The notes under the pieces: generated by a model | What the model saw: only the letters and a program-made list of their open reading frames with translations | What the model was told of the DNA's origin: nothing | Databases searched by the model: none | From: Metridium senile | Taxonomy: Eukaryota; Cnidaria; Anthozoa; Actiniaria; Metridiidae | NCBI GenBank assembly: GCA_949775045.1 | Contig: OX459110.1 | Coordinates: forward strand, 3,311,001-3,375,000 | Reading direction: 5' to 3' | DNA length: 64,000 nucleotides | Translations under genes and position numbers: made by a program | In this document: positions 1-11,089 of the stretch, piece by piece | Layout: each line of letters starts with the position of its first letter | Numbering within the stretch: the stretch's first letter is position 1

Positions 1-54
1 CGATTTTCATGGTCCTTGAGTTCAGTCTTTCGCGCGTTGCATGCATGCTGCAAA

Positions 55-114
55 CTAGTCTCCCTCGCAGCCGTTATAAGTGTCGGGCTTCCTAACGGCT
101 GCAAGGGAGACTAG
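55..114. repeat. Short hairpin repeat, MITE-like
   Basis: A 60-bp near-perfect inverted repeat. The left arm begins CTAGTCTCCCTCGCAGCCGT and the right arm is its reverse complement apart from about one base, around a loop of about 16 bases containing GGGCTTCCT. It lies in the intron just upstream of the first visible phosphonatase exon. The loop word GGGCTTCCTGT recurs inside inverted repeats near 2340, 16430, 18200 and 57620, so this may be a minimal member of a larger repeat family. That relationship is inference. Confidence 0.6.
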
Positions 115-165
115 CTGGAAACTAAAATTGAATCTTTAAAACGTTCTAGATCGGTTCGACTACAG

Positions 166-1104
166 GCTTTACCATGGCTATGGTCGACAAACTAAAGATT
201 GCAGCAGCTAAACAAGGTTATGTCCCAGACTGCTTTGTAGCCGCTGACGAGGTGCCGCAAGCCCGACCCCACCCCTACATGGTATGGCTTAACGCTATCA
301 GACTCGATGTGAATCCTGTTCAAGCTATTGTCAAAGTGGATGATACTGTTGATGGTGTCAGGGAGGGGACCTCTGCTGGATGCTGGAGTGTTGGACTAGC
401 GAAAACAGTAAGTGACGGTTATGATCGATGGTGATGATGATGTTGATGGTGGTGAAACTTTGCAGGGTGCTGTAATGTATGACTAGCGAAAACTGTAAAT
501 GACGGTTATGATTGATGGTAATGGTGATGGTGGTAATGGTGATGATTGATAGTAATGGTGATGGTGGTGGTGATGCAGTGATGGGGATGATTGAGTGGTG
601 ATTGTGATCGCAATGGTAATGGTGATAGTAATGATTGATGGTAATGGTGGTGATTTTGGTGGTAATAGTAATGGTGGTAGTTAATTATGATTGATGTGCA
701 AGTTGCTGGAGTGAAAGACTAGTGTGGTGAGCTGCGATGATGATAATCAATGTCTAGTTGATGATAATGATTGATGATCATCATTATGATAATGGTGAAG
801 ATGATGGAGTACGTTGATGATGATGTATGATGATGATGATGACGTACCATGACGACAATATATATACTCCGCTCCATATAAACTACAGTTTAACACTGAT
901 CTTTAACTAATCCAGGGTAATTACGTGGCTTTAAACGAAGAAGAAATTGCTGCGTTATCCAAGGAAGACTACGAGCGTAAAATAACTCGTTCATATGAGT
1001 TCCTCTCCAACGCTGGCGCTCACTATGTCATCGACAGCATCAACGATCTTCCACAAGTCATTGAAGACATCAACAGACGGCTGGCCAATGGAGAAAAGCC
1101 TTGA
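166..1104 (+). CDS. phnX: Phosphonoacetaldehyde hydrolase (phosphonatase), last two exons, 5' part outside window
   Basis: Splits phosphonoacetaldehyde into acetaldehyde and phosphate (EC 3.11.1.1) after 2-aminoethylphosphonate has been transaminated; HAD superfamily. The visible coding sequence is two exons, 166-407 and 916-1104. The first follows an acceptor (CTACAG, ending 165) in phase 1 and reads [19 protein letters not shown], then [23 protein letters not shown], and KVDDT, the HAD acidic Mg-binding motif; it ends ...GLAKT at a GTAAGT donor. The second begins after TAATCCAG and reads [10 protein letters not shown], then [14 protein letters not shown] and [13 protein letters not shown], then TGA at 1102. 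This matches the C-terminal third of bacterial and eukaryotic PhnX closely and in order, with no stop or frameshift. The ATG at 174 is internal, not a start, because homology continues upstream of it. The nucleophile-bearing N-terminal part lies to the left of the window. Spliceosomal introns argue against bacterial contamination. Confidence 0.92.
408..915 (+). repeat. Phosphonatase intron filled with degenerate GAT/GGT microsatellite
   Basis: The 508-bp intron runs from GTAAGT at 408 to CAG at 915. From about 420 to 845 it is degenerate trinucleotide-rich sequence (GATGATGGTGGTGAT variants). Part of the exon end is duplicated inside it: the words GACTAGCGAAAAC and TGACGGTTATGAT at the exon-intron boundary recur near 481-511, followed by a non-donor sequence. 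Confidence 0.75.
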
Positions 1105-1700
1105 ACGCAACGATAGCCTTAGCTTAAAATATTTTTGTAGATTATTGTAAAGTTTTTTTGTGTGGTACGTTAAAATGTTATAAATTCTGAGTGTGAATCA
1201 ATAGAAGGCAATTTTTTTTAGAAAAGTCATGAATGCAAAACGCAATAATAGTCTTGCCTTAGTCTAGATTATTTAAAATATATTTTGTGTGTGTCGTTAA
1301 AGTGTTATAAATTCTTGTGAATGAATAGAAAACTACCTGTAGATAAGGCTTGAATACAAAACGTATTAGTAGCCTTAGCTCGAAATATTTCCTATAGATA
1401 TATGTTATTAATTCTAATGAAAAAGCCCGGGTGTGCATGACCCCTCTGTTAAAATGTTATAAATTTTAATGAATCAATAGAAGGCAAAACATCTGAAGAA
1501 AAGCCTTGAAAACAAAACACAATAAAAACCTTAGTTTAAAATATTTCCTATAGATTATTTTAAAGTTAAGTGCGCCGATATTGTTATGTTATAAATTCTA
1601 GTGAAAAAGCCCGGGTGTGACGCAGGCTGTAGATTACTACCCCTTAGAGAAAAGCCTTGAACGAAATAATAGTCTTAGGCTTGAACGTGTGTGGTTAAAA
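1090..1700 (+). repeat. Diverged tandem repeats in the phosphonatase 3' UTR region
   Basis: About five diverged copies of a unit of roughly 120-155 bp. Each copy starts with a version of GAGAAAAGCCTTGAA, which is the last codons plus the stop of the gene (1091-1105). Copies begin near 1090, 1219, 1340, 1495 and 1647. They share AGTCTTAG/AGCCTTAG, AATATTTCCTATAGATTA and AAAATGTTATAAATTCT. So the 3' end of the coding sequence and its 3' UTR have been tandemly duplicated. An AATAAA-like site lies near 1520. Confidence 0.6.
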
Positions 1701-1889
1701 TGTTATTAACTGTGCATGTGTGTCGTTATACAATCCGTCGGTGGAGGTATATGAAAACTCTTTTTGCACGATAAATGGCTCTATTTCCAATGTATCAGCT
1801 AAAAGGGTCTAAAAGTTGAGCTAGACGAAGTTGACAAGTGATCATATGTGAATTGAGTTGATATATACATATGTGATGTATGAAAAATA

Positions 1890-2225
1890 TTTAAAAAAAA
1901 AATCGATCCCGCAATACCGCAAAAATTATTAAAAAATCCCGCAGTAATACCGAAAAAAAAACTGAATTCGCACATACCGCACTGAACATTTAATTAAAAT
2001 GATAAGGCATTAAACGTTTTCGTTTTTTTCATCATCCATACGTACCAAAAAAATACAAAAACAAAAACCGTTAATATCGCATACCGCAGGAGTGATACCG
2101 CTTAAAAATAGAATATATATCGCAAAACGCAGGTATCATAAATCCCGCATTACCACAAAAATGTATTCCTTATACCGCAATATCGCATTAAAAAATGGCC
2201 AATACCGCAACACCGCAATCCCCAA
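1890..2225. repeat. Low-complexity region rich in ATACCGCA words
   Basis: An AT-rich stretch in which CCGCAATACCGCA-like words recur at irregular spacing, for example near 1910, 1970, 2085, 2175 and 2205. A similar accumulation of ACCGCA words is seen near 39805-39890. No coding potential is visible. Confidence 0.5.
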
Positions 2226-2402
2226 TGTCCCCCTCAACCAGGGTAGGTAACGCGTGATTTAGGCTAAAACTAGACTCTCTAGGAGCGTGAAGTCGGGCTA
2301 GTCATAAAATCAAAACAGGAGGCTAAACATTTCTATGTTGGGCTTCCTGTGTTCGTTCCCAAAGCATCATGACAGACAGATAGATAGATATATAGATAGA
2401 TA

Positions 2403-2659
2403 CACCTATTTCAATTAACGTTGTCCATCTGGAATGGTTGATCTGAGACCGATAGGAATTGTGGGAGTTCATTAAATTTCAAATACATTGTTTTAATCAC
2501 ACTTGAATGGTGCTGAATTACAGATAACAATATTTCAGAAGTAAACATCAATATTCAAGTGTGATTATAATAGTGCATTTGCGGTTTAACGAGCTCCCAC
2601 AATTCCTATCGGTCTCAGATCAACCATTTCCAGATGGACAACGTTCATTGAAATAGGTG
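2403..2659. mobile_element. MITE with long terminal inverted repeats (CACCTATTTCA family), copy 1
   Basis: Terminal inverted repeats of about 70 bp: the left arm starts CACCTATTTCAATTAACGTT and runs through GGTTGATCTGAGACC to GGGAGTTC near 2475. The right arm (about 2590-2659) is its complement, ending AATAGGTG. TA flanks both ends. No coding sequence is present. It touches a second member of the same terminal family. Confidence 0.8.
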
Positions 2660-2663
2660 TATA

Positions 2664-2845
2664 CACCTACTTGCAAGAACGTTGTCATATAAAAAAGAAC
2701 ATTTGTATTTAGTGTGTTAGGAATACATTTTAAGTACTCAAGAAAGAGTTCAGCTTCAGTGATCATCTTTTGTACTTTTAATTATTCCTAACCCACTAAA
2801 TACAAATGTTCTTTTTTCGTATGACAACGTTCTTGCAAGTAGGTG
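2664..2845. mobile_element. MITE of the same terminal family, copy 2, abutting copy 1
   Basis: Inverted arms of about 62 bp. The left starts CACCTACTTGCAAGAACGTT and the right ends in its complement, ending GTAGGTG, with TA flanks. The interior arm sequence (AAGAACATTTGTATTTAGTG) differs from copy 1, but the outer 20-25 bases are clearly related, including AACGTTGTC. The junction with copy 1 reads GGTGTATACACC. Confidence 0.8.
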
Positions 2846-2849
2846 TATA

Positions 2850-3335
2850 GATACATAGATTGACTAAAAGGCAAACCTAGAGTCGGGCCCTCTAGCCCGA
2901 CTAATAAGTGCGTGATTTGTGAAAATAACTTGTTATACGTGAATACTATGTTGAACGTGAATACTATGTTGAACAAATTTAAAAATTTGTACGTGACGCG
3001 TGAATATCATAAATAAATATCGATACGTGAAATGTGTTGACGACCTCCCCTTGGCCACCCTCGTGGAAAATGTTATTATCATTATTATTTATATCACAGT
3101 AGAACTGAAGGGAGGATATTCACCCGTTTGATACCAATTGAATAGACGTCACCTTAGTGTATTGAAATACCACATGTTGAGGCTATAAATACACGTATAA
3201 TTTATTCATAACTCAATAGATTGCCAGTCTCACCTGACGCGTCTGTCCTACACCATTTTCTTTCATACATGAACCATGTACAATTGAATGTTATAAACAT
3301 GCACTAGTTAGCCCGATTCAAAGATTACTGTAAGT
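2850..3335. other. No gene seen
   Basis: AT-rich sequence with a short direct duplication (GTGAATACTATGTTGAAC, twice, 2940-2972). I see no exon or element boundary here. Confidence 0.5.
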
Positions 3336-3339
3336 CAAC

Positions 3340-3610
3340 TTTAAGGTAAGAACGTTTGATCGGAGGAACAACATGCATTTGACAGGAGATCAGTGGAACG
3401 TTTGACCGGTGAAAGAACGTTTGATCGAAGAAACGTGAACGTGTTTGATCGAAGAAATAAATTTTAATCGGAGTAAGAACGTTTGATCGAAGAAAGGAAA
3501 TTTAATCGGAGAAAGAACTATTGATCGAAGAAAGAAAATTTGATCAGAGAAAGAACGTTTGATCGGAGAACGTCCGATCGGAGATTTGAAATAGAACGTT
3601 CGATCAGATC
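3340..3610. repeat. Degenerate short tandem repeat (GAAAGAACGTTTGATCGGA)
   Basis: About ten to twelve imperfect copies of a unit of roughly 20-24 bp, with the core GAACGTTTGATCGRAGAAA, in the same orientation. Copies vary between GATCGAAG, GATCGGAG, AATCGGAG and GATCAGAG. It is a decayed minisatellite with no open reading frame of interest. Confidence 0.7.
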
Positions 3611-3619
3611 GAAAAAGCC

Positions 3620-5100
3620 GGCTGACTGATCAATGAAAAATATATTTCATGCCTCTATAATGTTGTTGATTTTAACTCGCTCAATATTCGATTATTTCAC
3701 GATTGCGTAGTAATTACATGAGAAAAATACGAAAATCAATATGTCACTTTTATGGGTCGATAAACTCTGATAGCAGACTGATTTAAGAAAATTATGGAAC
3801 GATCATTTGTTAGCCAATCGAATAATATTTTGACAGTCAGACCACTTGGCCGAGCGTATTCACAGAGCACTGAGTACTAGTGTAATTCGATATTTCCAGA
3901 TGAAATTAACATCATGTTGAACTTGATGAAATGTTCTTTGTTTCTGCTGTCTCTAGAAGGACACTGAATAAGACCTTGGATGACCTTTGATTTCATAACA
4001 GCTTCTAGAGCGAACGATCGACCGGCTTGAACGACTACTTCAGCAGAAACTCAAATACGAAGGTAAACCACTAACATTTTCATTATTTTTATCCTCACAG
4101 CTTAAACAAACAATTTCCTATCTGCCAAATTTCAAAAATCAAAGCAAAAATTATTATCCTGTGAGCTGAATGCGAAAGAATATTTATACGAAACCGACGT
4201 CAATATTTTTTCGTCGCGACGCTTCTTTTTTGAAACATCTGCGTTTTACAAGACGATGAAAAATTGATTTTAATTTCTGTACTATTAGTTTATACTGCCA
4301 CCTCGCTCGAGAATGTTTCTGAAAGAGAGAATTTTATGCTCAATTACGTTGCCGAATATCGCTCTTTCGTAATTTCTTAATTTCTATAGATCAATCCACA
4401 AAAAAAATCGTCCAGTACAAGCCTTGGGGGATATATATTTTAATGTATGTATGCGTCAAAGCCTTATAAGTTATATTCACGAATAATGAGAAATTATTTA
4501 TAGTATTGAAGTTTGAATTCAAAAGATTTTTGAGGTGGATCGACGAACAAATTAATATCATCCACGAAAATAATTTGGTTATATTCCAAAGGTTTATATT
4601 TAATTAATTTAAAAAAATTAATATTTTTAAAATTCGATTTCGAGGCTCTTATACTTCTGACAGCTTTATCGTGTATATTATAATATGACAAGTTTTAGAC
4701 GAATTATTTATGAATTTTGTAATATAATGTTATGCAATCAAGGTAGCCAATTAGGGGGGAGCGGGAGGGGGAGGAGGTGGCATCACATTTCACGCATCGA
4801 TATTTTTAGGGGGTAAAACATTTTAAGGGGGGCTTGAAGATTTCAAATAAAAATTCCCTGCAGCCCCTAAGCAAGGAAATAAACCCGTGCATGGTCAGTT
4901 CTGGAAGAAAAAAGATATCCCGCATTGGTTGTGTCAGCAAAAAACATAAACATCTCTTGGTGCACCGATTGGTGACTTCTACTAAATCATTCGCTGATAA
5001 GTGATAGAAACGATTAAAAAAATATTTTCAAGGAGAAATCCTCCAGCCCGGGTTTTTTTCAAGATCATAGGCACCTTTAAATTTAAAAATCGTAGCATGT
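3620..5100. other. No gene seen
   Basis: AT-rich intergenic sequence with homopurine/G-rich patches near 4755-4785. Reading frames here are short and lack any recognisable domain or codon bias. Confidence 0.5.
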
Positions 5101-5104
5101 GCTT

Positions 5105-5212
5105 CGGTCGTTAACTTGCAGTCGGGGTGGGGGTGAGGCAATCTCGAACCCCGAGCCTTCGTTCCTCTTGGCCAGCCGAGTAACGTAAGACTCTGGGGGA
5201 CCGGAATTCTCT
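5105..5212 (-). repeat. Possible tRNA-derived SINE relic
   Basis: On the minus strand, TGGCCAAGAGG matches a pol III A box and GGTTCGAGATT resembles a B box about 25 bases downstream. The spacing is shorter than in a tRNA, and the last two B-box bases differ. No tail or target duplication was found. It could equally be chance. Confidence 0.22.
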
Positions 5213-5214
5213 GC

Positions 5215-6060
5215 TTATGCTGATTGGCCCTTGAAAATACAATGGTCAGACCGGAAACAGACGAAGTAAAATCTGTGATTGGTCCATCATGTAAACAAAT
5301 GTACATTCAAAATGTAAATTTTGCGATTACATGTAATATGACGTCAACGGTTCTTTAATACTAGATAGAATATTAAATATCGTCGTTTATGAAATATACG
5401 AGTCGCGAAGCGAAGAGATATTGTATCGCCGCTAAGTTATCATAAGTTAAGCGATGATTATCGAGTCGCGAAGCAAATTAGAATACACCAATACACACAA
5501 AATACTCCTCTGACATCCAGTTATTTACTAAAGGTCAATCGTACCACGAAAGCAAACTAATAACCGTTGGAAAACTATAAATAAATCGACGGCTAAAGTG
5601 ATCTGAATTGAAGGAGATTTAGACGCGTTTTTATATCATTATATAAACCCTGATGGCCGTTAAAAAACCTTCCTAAACTTTAAATGTTTCATTAGTGAGG
5701 AAAATGTTTATATTTTGGCTTAGAAAATATTTAAAATGCTACTAGGTCAATAATATTTTGAATGTCATTAACGTACTAAGTAACACAGGATGCCCAAACC
5801 CACAGATCATTATAATATTAACTAAGCATGCGCAATAGAAACCGGAACTCCAAAATCGGAGCTGAAAATTCCGTTCCCCCAGAGTCTAATGTCGGGCGCC
5901 ATAAGACCGCTGACAAAAAGCCAGACGTGACGCTGGGCTCGAGATTGGGGGTGAGGTGTATATAGCATAAGAATATCTTTATTTAACGAGAATAGCACTT
6001 AATCCAAAGATAATTTTTAATACAGTTTATGGATACAATGTATTCATTAATTACAGATAT
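5215..6060. other. No gene seen
   Basis: AT-rich sequence. The word GAGTCGCGAAGC occurs twice (about 5400 and 5464), but I see no exon, clear element ends or longer repeat. Confidence 0.5.
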
Positions 6061-6065
6061 ATTAG

Positions 6066-7420
6066 AACTAGAGTACAAACACTAAAAGTGTGCAATAGAG
6101 TGCAAACAATATAACCGTGAAACACAAAAACTAATTAGTAGAAATTTAGTAGAAATTAGTGAAAAATAGTCGAAGCGTGAATAGACTAAATTTAGTGTGC
6201 ACGTGCAAACAGCCAAGTGTCCTAGCGCACAATATGCAAAAAAAATTGTTTTTAAGTCTATTCGTTTGCGCTGCAGCAAAATCAAGACACAACTAAAGCT
6301 AAAATAATCATAATACGCAAGTAAAATCACTTTTTATTCGTTTGCGCTGCAGCAAAATTAAGACACAACTAAAGCTAAAATAACTACAATGTGCAAGTAA
6401 AATCGTTTTTGACTCTTTATTGGTTTGCGCTGCGGCAAAATCAAGACACATGACACATCTAGAGCTAAAATAACCACAATACACAAGTGAAATTGTTTTC
6501 GAGTCTCTATTCCTTCGCACTGCTGCAAAATCAAGACACATGACACATCTAGAGCTAAAATAACTACAATACACAAGTGAAATTGTTTTCGAGTCTCTAT
6601 TCCTTCGCACTGCTGCAAAATCAAGACACATGACACATCTAGAGCTAAAATAACCACAATACACAAGTGAAATTGTTTTCGAGTCTCTATTCCTTCGCAC
6701 TGCTGCAAAATCAAGAAACATGACACATCTAGAGCTAAAATAACCACAATACACAAGTGAAATTGTTTTCGAGTCTCTATTCCTTCGCGCTGCTGCAAAA
6801 TCAAAACACAAGACACATCTAAAGCTAAACTAATCACAATACACAAAGTAAAATCGTTTTCGAGTCTTCATTCCTTTGCGCTATTGCAAAATCAAGGCAC
6901 ACTAAAGAATAAGTGTTACTCACTCTAGTGCATGTATGTAGTTTACATTATAAATACGTACTCTGGCTGGCTTTAAACGTCAATAAACGTAACAATGACC
7001 TCCATTCTCTTCTGTAATGATCTTGAAACTATTTCCACGATCGATATTTAGGTCAAACTGCTGCATTCTAGATATTCATTCTTTAATTAGCTCCAAACAA
7101 AATCCCATGCTCGCGTGCTCGCGTGCTCGCGTTATGACGTGCGCAATTTGGCGCTAACTTTAATCGCGGTTCAGTGATTGCACATGCACACTAAATTTAC
7201 TAATTACTAATTTGTACAAAATAGTAGTCTACAATATACTAATTTAGTGAAATTTAGCAAAATTTAGCAAAATTAGTTTTTGTTAATGTTTCACGGTTAT
7301 AGACCTACTTTGTACTATTTACCACTAAATAGTGTTGATTAAACAATAGAGAACAAAAGAATTTGCATAATTTAGCAGTATTTAGTGGTATTTATGTTGC
7401 ACACTTTTAGTGTTTGTAGA
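6066..7420. repeat. Inverted-repeat cassette containing a 90-bp tandem array
   Basis: The left boundary motif AGAGTACAAACACTAAAAGT with GTGTGCAATAGAGTGC is mirrored near 7395-7420 (GCACACTTTTAGTGTTTGTA). Related words AACCGTGAAAC / GTTTCACGGTT occur in opposite orientation near 6112 and 7288. Inside, from about 6290 to 6900, six to seven copies of a 90-bp unit run in tandem: CAAGACACATGACACATCTA, then GAGCTAAAATAACCACAAT, then TTTTCGAGTCTCTATTCC. The central copies are almost identical. Long minus-strand reading frames here (162-167 codons) only reflect the 90-bp period being divisible by three. Confidence 0.7.
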
Positions 7421-7424
7421 GTGC

Positions 7425-8695
7425 AAATAATATAACCGTGAAATAGATAGCAACAAATAGGAGATAGAGTGCAAGCAATATAACCGTGAAACAAATAGTG
7501 CTAATTAGTACTAAATAGTGCTAATTAAACAATAGAAAACAATAGAATTAATAAAAATATTAGGCAAGACATAGGAATTCAGTGAGGCATGACAGGAGCA
7601 CGGGCTTTTTCTAGATCAACGACTCAGTGCGCAAAAGAATGTGTTTCTGACGTTTAATGAGTTAAAAATGAAGACACAAGACAGTAAATCAAGACGCAGA
7701 CACAACTATAACTAAAATAAATACCCAATACGCAAATGAACTAGTATTTGCTAACGCTTTTATTTCTTTTGAGCTAAAAAATCAAGACACATGCAAGACG
7801 CATCTAAAACTAAAATACAAGACACAAACACAGTGAATTCAAATTAACAACACAGCACGCAAATAAAATTAGTGTTTGTTATCCATTTATTCTTTTATGA
7901 TCGAAAAACCAAGACACAAGACACATCTAAAGCTAAAATCAAGACACAAACACAGTGAATTCGAATTAACAACACAACACGCAAATGAAATTGTTTGTTA
8001 TCTATTTATTCTTTTATGATCGAAAAACCAAGACACAAGACACATCTAAAGCTAAAATCAAGACACAAACACAGTGAATTCGAATTAACAACACAACACG
8101 CAAATGAAATTGTTTGTTATCTATTTATTCTTTTATGATCGAAAAACCAAGACACAAGACACATCTAAAACTAAAATCAAGACACAAACACAGTGAATTA
8201 ACAACACGGCACGCAAATGAAATTGTTTGCTATCCATTTAAGTGTTTCAAAAACATGTAGCTAGAAATCACGATGCAAGACACATTTATAAAAATCAAAA
8301 TCAAGAAAAAAACATACCTTGCTCTCCATTTTATTGTTTCAACTTGCGCGCAGCAAATAATTTTAACTCAAGGTCGAACTCAATCAAAGCTAGAAAAAAA
8401 ATGAACCAAAACAACAAGGAAAAACCTACCAAATAATGAAAAGAAACAAACTCCGTGTTTTCTCCTGAAAAATACGTCTCAAATGATGTAGTTTTTTCCA
8501 CGTGTGCCCCAGTCGTCGCAAGCTAAAATGAAATGTGTCTCACCTCCGTCACATACTGCACGTGCAAGACCCGTCACGGCTCGCTTATTTCTCGACAAAT
8601 CAAATTTAGGCAAGAAATAGCACATAGTTAGTAATTAGTTAGCCAGCTAACTATTTCACGGTTATATCATTTGCACTCTACTCTAATTACACTAA
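7425..8695. repeat. Second inverted-repeat cassette with a 119-bp tandem array
   Basis: Bounded by AGTGCAAATAATATAACCGT (about 7420) and its inverted relative CGGTTATATCATTTGCACT (about 8663). Between about 7680 and 8235 a unit of 119 bp repeats at 7911, 8030 and 8149 (with diverged flanking copies). Each contains CAAGACACAAGACACATCTA, AAGCTAAAATCAAGACAC and TTCTTTTATGATCGAAAAAC. The CAAGACACATCTAAAGCTAAAAT core is shared with the 90-bp array in the neighbouring cassette. Confidence 0.7.
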
Positions 8696-8699
8696 TTAT

Positions 8700-9490
8700 A
8701 CGACAGACAATTTTTTTTTACAGCAACAAAAAGAATATATAGGACCACAAAAACAGACCTTGTGCTGTATTACTATGAATATTTATGTAAAATTACTTAA
8801 TTTCTTCCACTTTTTATTATGTATATTTATTTTTATTTTTGTTCAGAGCTGCTTTTTGCTCTATTTTTTTGTATTGCCTTAGTGTATTGAAAAAAAAAAT
8901 GATGGAATCGCATTTGGTTTTTCTCTCTGTTTATAAAGTATGAATTTATATAACACAATTATAAAATTAACTAATTCACCATCAACACCTAATATTATAT
9001 TAGTCTTATTACTTACTGGTAATGTCAAATTCTTCTAGCCAATTTCGAATAATAATAATAATAATTTCAATACACTCCACAAAAAGATGATCAATTGTTT
9101 CTGGAAATGTAAATGCAACTATTACAATACAATACTGTACAAATATAAAAGGTAAAAGGTGAATTAATTTGATACTAGCTATACATGTCATATTGAATAA
9201 AGAAACTATCTAAACGAGTAATAGATGACTGCAAAACATTCCCTACTTTTACGCGAAAACTCCGAGAAAATAAGTTGAAGTTCAGCCTAGTGGAGTTTTG
9301 GCAGATAGACCAGATAGTGTGACATCTCTGCTCATTATGTCGCGATCGAAATTTCACTCGAAACATTTTTGCTGTCTAGACCGCTAGCGACAAGCGGACC
9401 CACGGGAGTTGGGGTGGGGAAGGTACTCGCTCTATTCAAGTATCATCTCATTCTTTCTCCGTCTCCTTCAATGTCAGTGAAACCAAAAAT
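8700..9490. other. No gene seen
   Basis: AT-rich sequence without an exon-like frame or element boundary that I can support. Confidence 0.5.
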
Positions 9491-9494
9491 CACA

Positions 9495-9965
9495 GTTGTT
9501 TATGACGTCACTATGAATTGACTAAATAAGGACATCATACAGAGCACACGCTCTGGCGTCTCTGGCGCTGTCTCTGATGTCTCTGGCGCTGTCTCTGAAT
9601 TGTGTTGAAGTTGTTTCTTTTGTAATTATTTACTAGTCCAAATAAAGACATATAATAGAGCACGCGCTCTGACGTCACAATTTTTTGTGCGCGCCAGCTT
9701 TGGGTTGAAATTGTTTCTTTTTAAATAGTTACTTGACCAAATAATGACAAATCTAATAGAGCACGTTATCAGATATCTGACGTCACAATTTTCATTGCGC
9801 GCGCCAGCTTTGTGTTGAAATTGTTTCTTTTTAAATAGTTACTTGACCAAATAATGACAAATCTAATAGAGCACGTTATCAGATATCTGACGTCACAATT
9901 TTCATTGCGCGCGCCAGCTTTGTGTTGAAATTGTTTGCTAAAATTATTTGTTCTGTCATAAGTGA
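9495..9965. repeat. 110-bp tandem repeat, about four copies
   Basis: The unit ACTTGACCAAATAATGACAA... repeats at 9731 and 9841 almost perfectly, with diverged copies before (about 9510 and 9630) and a partial one after (to about 9950). Each unit holds ATAGAGCACG, GACGTCACAATTTT and GCGCGCCAGCTTTG. Confidence 0.75.
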
Positions 9966-10351
9966 CCTGAACAAACAAGGTATTTGTGAATGAGAGTTCA
10001 CGCGCGCTCACTGTAAACGCGCCAAATGTGTGTTGTATGGCGTCAGCGAGGATATATGTTTGATTGGGAGCTATAAAGAGGTCATTAGGTGAGCGTAGTG
10101 TTTACAAGTGTTGGTTTTGTGATGCTAATTTGCCAACCATTTTCACAAGAGATTTTTTAATTTCCTTTGTTCTAATAACAATGGTTGGTTGCATGGCAAA
10201 ACCATAACAAAATACGTCACTGTACGTCCACCTATAGGTGAGCGTAGTGTTGTTTTTTTTTTTAAATATTTATTGTCTAAAGTCGCTTTCCAAAATAACC
10301 TGGAACGACTAAAATATTTTCCTCGAAAGCTTAATTAGATATAAATGTTAA

Positions 10352-10707
10352 GGCCGATTTGCACGATACGAGTTTGACCTACGATTGTATTGTACGATTT
10401 GCCTACAAATTGTAGTAGCTACCATTCACACGCGCAAGACTAGTCGTATACGATTCGTATACGCCATTGCTAAAATCATGAGTGATTGGACGAAATACTA
10501 GATCCAGTCCTAATATGGGACAAATCATGTCATTTTCCTACGACAAGTCGTATGGTTTTGAACCTTGGTTCAAAATCCTACTACAAGTTGTAGGTCGCGT
10601 GCGTCAGTCGTAGACAAGTCGTAGGGACATTCAACGGCACGACTTGGAGCTCATTTGAGTCGTATCCTACAAGTCGCACACGACAATCGTGCCGTGTAAA
10701 TCGGACT
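10352..10707. mobile_element. piggyBac-like MITE (TTAA target)
   Basis: Ends are GGCCGATTTGCACGATACGA at the left and the complement of AGTCCGATTTACACGGCACG at the right. TTAA lies directly outside both ends (10348-10351 and 10708-10711), the target duplication of the piggyBac superfamily. The 356-bp interior is internally repetitive (TCGTAGACAAGTCGTA and similar words) and non-coding. Confidence 0.65.
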
Positions 10708-11089
10708 TTAAATGTTAAACAAGAATATTTGAAAACAAAAAAACTTTTATAACCAAAAGATGGAAACAGCTATCATCTTATAACTTTTTCAGCACAATTA
10801 AACATTTTTATTTTCTGTATGTGGGAAAATCCTCGAAGCGCGTAATGCATCTCGGATGCAAGTGGGGCTTTAACATTATTTGCTGTAGTTTTCGGCTTTC
10901 CAACGGCTAGTTGTAAAATACGTTTTGGCTGCTGTCAATCATAAACATGAAAGGTGCCGTGTAATAGCTGTTATCATAGTTATATGCAAATGGTTTTGAA
11001 CAATGGATTCAAGTTCAGGCTTTAATCTCGGGACAAGTAGTTTTTTTTCTCAGATGATCTTATAATATGACTGAATATGATAACAATTC

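Noticed and set aside
174..176. ATG at 174 as the start of the phosphonatase
   Set aside because: Family homology (GFT) continues upstream across an acceptor site; this is an internal Met in an internal exon.
6308..6846. Minus-strand frames of 162 and 167 codons with repeated peptide units
   Set aside because: Produced by a 90-bp tandem repeat whose period is divisible by three; two overlapping frames are open at once and there is no domain.
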